Shown piece by piece: positions 57,501-64,000 of a stretch of 64,000 bases of DNA; position 1 is the stretch's first letter, and each line of letters starts with the position of its first letter. Both the position numbers and the translations under genes were made by a program. This DNA comes from Halichondria panicea (Eukaryota; Porifera; Demospongiae; Suberitida; Halichondriidae), in assembly GCF_963675165.1 (NCBI RefSeq), contig NC_087379.1, positions 877,001-941,000 on the forward strand, read 5' to 3'. Under the pieces are notes generated by a model. It was not told the origin of the DNA. It worked only from the letters and a program-made list of their open reading frames with translations, and ran no database searches.

Positions 57501-58994
57501 CTGTGGTTTGCTGGTCAGGTAGTCCCTGGTTTTGGTGAGTTGGTTGTTTAATCTCTGAATGGTGGTTTTATTCTTCTGAAGGGATGTGTCCTTGGAGGCA
57601 AGCATCGAATCTTTGTTAGTGATAATAGAGTTTTTGTCTGCTTGCTCTTGTTCCACTTGTGCAGTGAGATTGGTGACATCTGTTTCCAGTTGAGCTATTT
57701 TCGTAGCTTTAGATACAAGCTCGTTGTGAGTGTAGTTGACGTTGGCAATTTGTTGCTCCACCTCTTCAGTGAGTTGCTTACATCGAGTTTCTAACCTAGC
57801 GATGGTAGTATCTTTAGAATTCACCAGTGCATCTCTTGTGGCAGCCAATGATTCTTTGAGCTCCAATTCAACTCTGAGATCCTCTATCTCCACAACTAGT
57901 TGATCAGTTTCCACAGAGTGCACCAACTGCATACGCTCGACAGTGTTTTCACTTTCTTCCTCTTGTCGTCTTTTCTCCTCCGCCAGTGCCTCGTTCTCTC
58001 CTGCTTTCTCCTGGATTGCCGAGTCCTTCCTCACAACCTCCTCCTCAAGTTCCCTCTTCTCTGTCAGTAGGGCACTCACTCGCTGGAGCATCTCCACTCT
58101 GTTCTCAAAGGAGGGAGGGTGTTCAAATACCACACCCACCATCCGACCCACTATCTCCGCTGCTCTAGGCCTTTGCGGAGGGTTGTTGCTGAGACAGCGC
58201 ATGATGAGGTCCATCAGAGGGTGGTCTGGGGAAATTTTTCGAAGAAACTCTTCACGTCGTTCAGCTTCTGTCACTGGTATCAAACCATTGGGATTAGCAG
58301 GATCGATTCGTGTCTGGCCGATACTTGGTAGTGGCCACTCTGCTGTGAAGGTGTGAATCATCATGATCCCAAAGGAGAACACATCCACACTGGTGTTGTA
58401 GTGGGGGTCGGCAATCATCACTTCGGGGGGCATGTACGCTGGGGTGCCAGGGGTCTCTGTCATTCGACTCACTTGAAGAGGGGTCAGGTTCAATATTCGA
58501 GCAACCCCTAGATCGGATATCTTGGCCGTCATGTTGGTGGACAAGAGGACATTGTTGGCTGAGAGGTCTCTGTGCACAATGACTGGTGTTTGGCCATGGA
58601 GGTAGACCAGGCCCAGTGAGACGTCATGGAGGATGGAGAAGTTGATCTCATCGGGGAGAATACCGTAACGCTCGAGACAGCTGGTCAAGTTGGTGGGGAG
58701 GAACTCCATGACTAGGATGGGGAACTGAGAGCCTTCCTCAAAACAGACTCCCAGAAACTGGACAATGTTGGGGTGCCTAGTTTGACTGAGCAGGTGACAC
58801 TCCTCCAGATACCTTCGTGCTGCATGCCCGATTCCAGTCTCGTAGAGTACTCGGTAAAGCTTCTTGCCGGCACATTTCAGTCCTCGATACTCTAGCTCCA
58901 TGACAACAGCGTAGGAACCTCGTCCAAACTCATTCTCAGTGATGCGAATTTGTCTCAGAGTGAACTGCTCGAAAGCTTGTGGATTTACAGCCAT
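57501..58994 (-). CDS. Protein kinase plus coiled-coil exon, kinase-Kelch gene F
   Basis: 498 codons from MAVNPQAF. Complete kinase domain with GRGSYA, AGK, HRDLSANN, DLG and PPE. Coiled coil as in C but six residues shorter (TEHS lost near DQLVVEIEDL). Donor CCACAG|GTGAGC, phase 0. Unlike the others, its divergent neighbour is the membrane-protein gene. Confidence 0.93.
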
Positions 58995-59168
58995 TGTCTT
59001 CGTTACTGTGGGAATAGAAAAGCATGCAATATTAAATAGGCAATCAAAACAGAAAAAGTCAAATAATTGTTATAGCAAATAAAAAGAATCCTTTTTTGCA
59101 TGCATGGAAGTAAAGCATTATTAGCTGCCTTACAGGATACGCAGTTACAGTATTATAATTATTCTTAC
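58995..59168 (-). other. Predicted 5' UTR intron of kinase-Kelch gene F
   Basis: Acceptor CCCACAG just before the ATG and donor TTTACAG|GTAAGAAT (59161-59168). Diverged from other units in the middle. Confidence 0.55.
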
Positions 59169-59517
59169 CTGTAAAGAATCTGAAAGCTTGATCTTTGTGC
59201 AGTGTGAAGTATGTAAACAAAAGTTCGTGTACGAGATACGCCCTTCCTTTTTGCAGCAAAAGGGGGTATGGCTCAGAGAGCTTGCACATTATTTAGAATA
59301 CTACAAGTCAAGGATGAAAATCAGAAAATCAAGCTCAACTCTCTTCAGCTGGTATGCTTAGACTAGAGCATTCAGTACTAAAGTTACTACTGATGAGTGA
59401 TTGTATAATGTGTTTGAAGTGATTGCATGGAACAGTATTCTATTATGTGTTGTATTTGATTGCTGAGTAGAGCAACCAACTAATCTCATCTGTCCCCTCC
59501 TCCCCACACGTACACAG
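59169..59517. promoter_or_regulatory. Rearranged promoter region of unit F
   Basis: The dyad at 59239-59275 is degenerate (ACGCCCTTCC ... AAAAGGGGGTATGGC). The usual CAAGTCAAGGATGAAAAT of the CWF19L1 first exon is followed by CAGAAAATC instead of the donor GTAAGG, so the CWF19L1 copy is cut here (about 59318). The stretch about 59435-59517 resembles the intron before 60661. Confidence 0.55.
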
Positions 59518-60487
59518 AACAAGGTGTCCGTACGTAACCATCAACCGCCCACCTTCCCCCTGCCACCCTGGAGAGTATGTGTTATCCTACAGGATCAGTT
59601 ATCCGGACACCGCCAATTTTGGAGTATCGTCCTCTCAGAGTATCAGTGTACAACGTAGACAACTTGGCCTGGTGGTCAACCAGCAACCCCTACTCGGTAA
59701 CACCACCTTTATTCTCTACCCCTATCCCAGTGTGAGCCTTGTGGACATGAGCAGTGGCAGTGTTGTTGAGGAGAGAGGATGGAGGAACAACAATTGGACT
59801 GTCGTTGCTAGTATCAGAACAGATGCCGATCGTGGCAAAGAAGTCGGGAGATATGAAGAAACCATCGAAGGAACTTACGCTGTTTTCAGAGACATTGAGA
59901 TAAAATCTGCTGGCGATTACGTGCTTTTGTTTGAAGCGTATGCCGAACCTGCAGAAGCTGATCTAAGGTCGTCAACTGTGTACTCTGACCTCTTCACTAT
60001 TACCCAGCGTCAAATCACAAAGTTAGATATCACTTATGATGTAGATTTCAACACGACCATTGGAGATCAAAAAGATGCATTCAGCACTGCATTCCAGGTC
60101 AAATTCCGATCTTCTTATCCTCAAGTTGAGATTATTAACGTGACCCTCACAGAAGGTAGCATCATTGTTGGTGTGACAGTAACAGCAGTGAACCCAGTAC
60201 AACTATCCTCTCTTATCGCACACTCCACCGCAAGCTCTAATTTTGAAAATCTCCAGTTTATTTTCAACGGTACAACATTGACACCGTTTAACGTGACTCA
60301 AGACCCAGCGTTTCCAGTGGTGATCCCAACACTACCACCAAGCATCCTTGAAGAACATTTTGTACTCATACTAGCCATTGTGATACCTGGTGTGGTGCTC
60401 ATTGTGTCATTCTTATTTATGCTGGTCGTCTGTTGCTGTGTGTGTCATCACAAGAAGAACAGGAAATCACTTAAGCTGGATATTTAA
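59518..60487 (+). CDS. Single-pass membrane protein, main exon (5' end unresolved)
   Basis: Unrecognised type I-like membrane protein. An acceptor (ACACAG) at 59517 opens a frame, read from 59519, that passes through CPYVTINRPPSPCHPGEYVLSYRI to a stop at 60485-60487; no start codon with a signal peptide is seen. The extracellular part has six N-glycosylation sequons (NTT, NWT, NTT, NVT, NGT, NVT) and a stretch with GSIIVGVTVTA that recalls SEA-type domains, a weak inference. A 23-residue hydrophobic segment (VLILAIVIPGVVLIVSFLF...) about 20 residues before the end is followed by CCCVCHHKKNRK. The first about 45 bases copy exon 60661, so the 5' end was rearranged. Either the gene is 5'-truncated or earlier exons remain unseen. 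Confidence 0.6.
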
Positions 60488-60660
60488 CTAGCTGGTACGC
60501 ATCCTATCATCAATTATAGCTGTTGCGTAAGTGAAAATAATAAATGGAACAGTATAAATGCTGTGCTTACATGTACGTATGTATGTTCATCGTAATTATT
60601 AACCTTTGCTGGCACCAACCAACTAATCTCAACTGTCCCCTCCTCCCCACACGTACACAG

Positions 60661-61057
60661 AACAAGGTGTCCTCACATGATTCAGAGAAACGATACGTAA
60701 CCAACAACCGCCCACCTTCCCCCGGCTCTGTCACTGACTACTATCTCCTCCCAGACAGAAATGGAAAAGATGTCGACACCCAATCCTTCGAATCCCACGA
60801 GCTCAACTCTCTGGCCTCTACTCCAGTTAGTCAGAGGAAGACAAACGTCCTAGTCTCTAAGAGTGTGGATGTCAAAGTCAGAGCAAAATCTATCAAGACT
60901 CCGGACGTGTTCTTCGCCAATCCCAGCGCAGAGGAGGCACTAAAGGATGAGAAGTTGGAGACACTAGATACCAATTTTGATGAAGTGGTTCATTTGCCAA
61001 CCACTAGCCAAAATATCTACTCCACTAATACCAGCGGCAGTACCAACAACAATACTG
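60661..61057 (+). CDS. Probable cytoplasmic-tail exon of the membrane-protein gene
   Basis: Acceptor ACACAG before AACAAGG, open only in phase 0; donor ACTG|GTAAGT at 61058. Encodes a hydrophilic tail rich in Ser/Thr and Pro (NNRPPSPGSVTDYYLLPD, FESHELNSLASTPVS, NIYSTNTSGSTNNNTG). The exon upstream stops (60485) before any clear phase-0 donor, so how the two join is unsolved: an earlier GT inside the CCCVC codons, or alternative splicing. Its end is the part retained in units D and E. Confidence 0.6.
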
Positions 61058-61219
61058 GTAAGTTAATAATCTCATCTCTCCTTTGTTTCCAATACATGTA
61101 CCTTTGAAAGCTGTTCGTATTAATACAGTATCTAGTACAATGTATCAGCAGCTACTATAATTATATATATCCCACCCTCTTACTGTATTATAGCATGCTC
61201 AACTAACCCCCCCCCCCCA

Positions 61220-61260
<41 letters not shown>

Positions 61261-61285
61261 TGACTGATGCCTAGGCTAATTCTAC

Positions 61286-62051
61286 CATAGATTGAAAAGG
61301 AAGGGGATTGGAAACGACCAGGCCCCCCTGTGTAAAAGGTTGAAACACTCCGCGTTATATTTCACGCTCGCAAATATTTTCGTGGTTGATCGTTTTGTGT
61401 TGTATTTTAACTGTTTCTAGCTCTCCTATCCACTAGCGATCACTCAGGGGCTGGGAGGTACTCTAGAGAAGTAAGTTTATACCACTGACAAGCTCTGAGT
61501 CCGTTGTCTTTACTCTGTTTCCAATTTTTGTTGAGTTAAGCTTGAATTACTCTATGTCAACTTTTCTCTTTCCCTGCTGTGAAGTCAAAACAGCAAAGTA
61601 CATTGCTTGACTTGGTTATTATGTATCTAAGTGCTACATAGAATGGCTTCATGCTATGGATAAGCTGTACTGTTCATAAACGTTTGCAGTATAGTCCTTC
61701 AAACTGCTTTAGTGTACTTTCAGTATACTTTTAGACACACCACGGGCCTTGACCTCCCACGACTTCATAGTAAGGGCTATTCCTTCTTTTATAGCATTTA
61801 TTTGTTTAGTGATAGTGGCTGCGTGGCTTAGTCGACTTTTTAGAGCTAGATTCTCTTTACTTTTTAGAAAAATCAACATTAAAAGTGATCAATTTCACTG
61901 TTTCTATGCACAGCACATTGTAGAGCAGTCAAGACAGGTAATGAGCATGCTGACTATAAAAACAATCCTTTGTAGTTTTAGCCACACCCTATAACGCGGA
62001 GTGTTTCACGCAAACATTTTCGTTTCCAATCCCCTTCCTTTTCAATCTATG
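61286..62051. mobile_element. 766-bp inverted-repeat element with 7-bp target duplication
   Basis: Ends CATAGATTGAAAAGGAAGGG and the complement CCCTTCCTTTTCAATCTATG, with further inverted sequence ACACTCCGCGTTATA / TATAACGCGGAGTGT inside. Flanked by ATTCTAC (61279-61285, 62052-62058). A short plus-strand frame at 61749-61994 has a hydrophobic stretch but no transposase match. Confidence 0.82.
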
Positions 62052-63247
62052 ATTCTACACACACAGTGTCAACACTAATTAGGCCTACCACAATAACTAG
62101 ATAAGACCCTAGGTTATTTCCCCCTAAAATACCACAACCCAATAGGCACATGACCCTAAGAACCTCTAAATAACAAAGCCAAGTAAACTACAGCAACCCA
62201 CTCCAAAGAACATAAGATAAGTCCCAAAACCAGTACTGTAATTGAATAGCTAAGCATACCCAAGATGTAATAACTATACATAATTATTGTAACTATGTAT
62301 ATATAGATATTTACTGTGGATGCATGAACAAGATAAACCATTGAAAAGCTAAGCATACCCAATGTGTATACATAATAATAAGCTGTGTAACATACTAAGT
62401 TGTGTACAAGTATCTATACTTATATATAAGACTGTGGATGCATTGAACGAGTGGAGAGAGTTGGTACCATCAAAGATCTTTAATCCCCATTCCCGAATCT
62501 CAAGGTCGGGCGTTCAAGTGCTCCTTTGGTGTTATCTTAGCTCGTATTTAACTAAAAACTGCTTATAATTATTATAAGGTAACCCATTAACAAAAGTAAG
62601 AAGTACAATACATATCCCGTTAACAAAATGGATACATATAGCTATTTAAGATGTGGATACATAGCGACGTTTAAAGTAAGATGTGGATACATAGCTACTC
62701 ATAAAGTAAGACAATTATGGACACACAGTTACTAAGGTGTGGATATACACAGTTACGTATAAATATTACCACCATACACCCACACATTATACACTGTACC
62801 CAAAATCACCACTGCGCCCACGTAAAAAATTAACATATCAACCTCAACAACACAAAAATAGATTAACAGTACATGTAACAGTACATGGTGTGCTCCATGT
62901 ATCTGAACATTAGTAATAATCACATTATATACATGTATACATCCTGTCCTCTACATGTCATAATTATGACCTACATGTAGCTAGTAGCCATAAAAACAGT
63001 TAGTCCATCCCAAATCAAACTACCTGAAGAAAAATGGCAAGCAAAGCACTGTAAGTCAAATATTGCAACCCGTGTAACATTATAACAATTATAATTATTA
63101 TAATAATTACAGCTTATAATAATACAACAGAGATAGGATTCCTTTAAATTCATGTAAACTAAATTGAGCATTCCGTGTTGAGTGTACGGTAAGATGGCGG
63201 CCGAAAAGCCAACATCCCCCAACTATACCTTTTGTATACTTTCTCAA

Positions 63248-63250
<3 letters not shown>

Positions 63251-63290
<40 letters not shown>
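63251..63290. repeat. (AC)n tract at last-exon acceptor
   Basis: AC run ending in the acceptor ACACAG of the last membrane-protein exon, the same arrangement as at 35281 and 47015. Confidence 0.85.
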
Positions 63291-63291
<1 letters not shown>

Positions 63292-63432
63292 GGCTAATAT
63301 AGCAGGACTCCCTCTGCTGCCACTGTTGCCCACAGCCTGCTCCCACCCCCCTCAGCCACACCCTCACAGTCCTCTGAGAGTACAAAGGTCAAGAAGTACG
63401 AGAGCATGAAGGTGGAGGACATTGAGAACTAA
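63291..63432 (+). CDS. Last exon of the membrane-protein gene (frame differs from D and E)
   Basis: Homologous to 35292-35434 and 47030-47172, but one base shorter at the start (TGGCTAATATAGCAGG against TGGCATATGAGAGCAGG). In the phase used in D and E (G|TG) it now reads VANIAGLPLLPLLP and ends at a TGA near 63407-63409 instead of KVEDIEN at 63430-63432. Either the tail is frameshifted in this copy or the splice phase differs. Confidence 0.6.
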
Positions 63433-63756
63433 ATCACTGACACTTGCAAAAAAAACATTAGTAGTGTACTCTATTTATTCTTGTATGAAAGAGCAATGTT
63501 GTTTTGTCGTAGTGATTATCTTTAGAATTCGATAGTCTATATAGCTATTAATTATACGTGTTTTTCAACGTACTCAACTCTATATAATTAATGCAACCCT
63601 TTATTATAATCATTAATATTAATGATAATAATTATAACAAACTTTTTTGAAAACATTTGCTATTAAAAAGAAAATTGTAAAAATAAAACTACTAAGTGAT
63701 TGTGAAGGAGAGATTGAGTGAGGTCAGTCCGAATTAAGTGATTCAGCAAAAGTGTT
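63433..63756. other. Tail-to-tail spacer to Bcl-2-like copy 3
   Basis: AT-rich shared 3' flank, shortened relative to 35435-35928. No gene. Confidence 0.6.
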
Positions 63757-63912
63757 CTATTTGAATGTGAGAGCTCCTACTAGGGTAACTCCTAAGCTGA
63801 TTGCAGCCACTGTGAGCCAGCCAGTAGGGCGGCGGTTCTCAGCTCTCTGGTTTTCAGTTCTCTCTTTGGCTTTCTCAGAGGCATCAATACTCACTGCTCC
63901 TTGGATGGCACC
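63757..63912 (-). CDS. Tail-anchor exon of Bcl-2-like copy 3 (gene cut by window end)
   Basis: 156 bp, two codons shorter than in copies 1 and 2 because ACATGT is missing in frame. Encodes GAIQGAVSIDASEKAKERT..., a Trp-led hydrophobic anchor and ..GALTFK, stop at 63757-63759. The exon with BH1 and BH2 lies beyond 64000, so whether this copy is intact is unknown. Confidence 0.75.
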   Translation of the reverse strand, partial: GAIQGAVSIDASEKAKERTENQRAENRRPTGWLTVAAISLGVTLVGALTFK

Positions 63913-64000
63913 CTGGACATGGAGAAATAAAAGTCAACAAAAAATAAAAAAACATGCAGTGAAATAAAGTAGTCAAATACTTAATCTACACATGCATACA

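Larger units (their letters stand above)
61058..63290 (+). other. Long intron of the membrane-protein gene
   Basis: 2.2 kb, against about 135-140 bp in units D and E. Expanded by an AC tract (61221-61258), a 766-bp transposon (61286-62051) and about 1.2 kb of AT-rich unique sequence, including GTGGATACATA-type short repeats at 62640-62760, and closed by a second AC tract (63251-63290). Confidence 0.65.

Noticed and set aside
59319..59366. New first exon of unit F reading MKIRKSSSTLFS from the old CWF19L1 start
   Set aside because: Joining its donor (CTG|GTATGC) to the acceptor at 59518 in the needed phase creates a TGA.
61749..61994. 81-codon frame with a hydrophobic segment
   Set aside because: It lies wholly inside the 766-bp inverted-repeat element and has no known family signature.
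62440..62530. Possible tRNA-like or SINE-like sequence with GGCGTTCAAGTGC
   Set aside because: Only a weak B-box-like word; no cloverleaf or A box could be built.
1..64000. CRISPR arrays, bacterial operons or ribosome-binding sites
   Set aside because: Spliced genes, metazoan families and repeat types show eukaryotic DNA; no spaced direct-repeat array exists.

Overview
This is animal nuclear DNA. It is AT-rich, the genes have short introns with GT-AG borders, the intergenic DNA is full of small inverted-repeat transposons and (AC)n tracts, and the genes belong to metazoan families. The kinase-Kelch architecture, compact introns and repeat style fit a demosponge such as Amphimedon; that is an inference, because no species marker is present.

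The window is dominated by a tandem array of six related units. Each unit has a minus-strand gene made of one long kinase plus coiled-coil exon and one Kelch-propeller exon. In five units (A-E) it faces, head to head, a plus-strand CWF19L1/Drn1-like gene of about 15 exons. Unit positions (Kelch / kinase / plus-strand partner) are: A <1-296 / 1259-2752 / 3178-7974; B 8370-9284 / 9716-10999 / 11364-16791; C 17187-18086 / 18967-20472 / 20838-25887; D 26277-27191 / 28053-29588 / 30330-34913; E 39796-40722 / 41091-42458 / 42838-46633; F 55734-56636 / 57501-58994 / no CWF19L1, a membrane-protein gene instead. A stray CWF19L1 3' end lies at 54876-55350.

All kinase and Kelch reading frames are open (Kelch A runs off the window start). 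Every CWF19L1 copy carries at least one clear lesion: a frameshift, a stop, a lost splice site or a missing exon. The kinase-Kelch gene therefore looks like the retained member of the duplication and CWF19L1 like a decaying passenger. The two genes share a 140-200 bp divergent promoter holding a GC-rich dyad.

Three further genes lie between units D and E, after E, and after F: the 3' end of a membrane-protein gene (+), a Bcl-2-like gene (-) and, in two of the three places, a DNAJC25-like remnant (-). In D and E the membrane-protein tail is fused into the last CWF19L1 intron at the same breakpoint, so D and E were copied as one larger block. The two Bcl-2-like genes in view are broken by different lesions (4-bp insertion before BH2; loss of the BH1 core). 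A third is cut by the window end. The DNAJC25-like copies lack exons, and one has a stop in the J-domain region.

The tandem copies act as empty-site controls for transposons. Several elements are present in one paralogue and absent from the same place in the others, which defines target-site duplications: TA for two mariner-like elements and 9 bp for two elements with TAGCC/GGCTA ends. A 4.5-kb stretch (50403-54875) has no gene I can support and is mostly transposon-derived.
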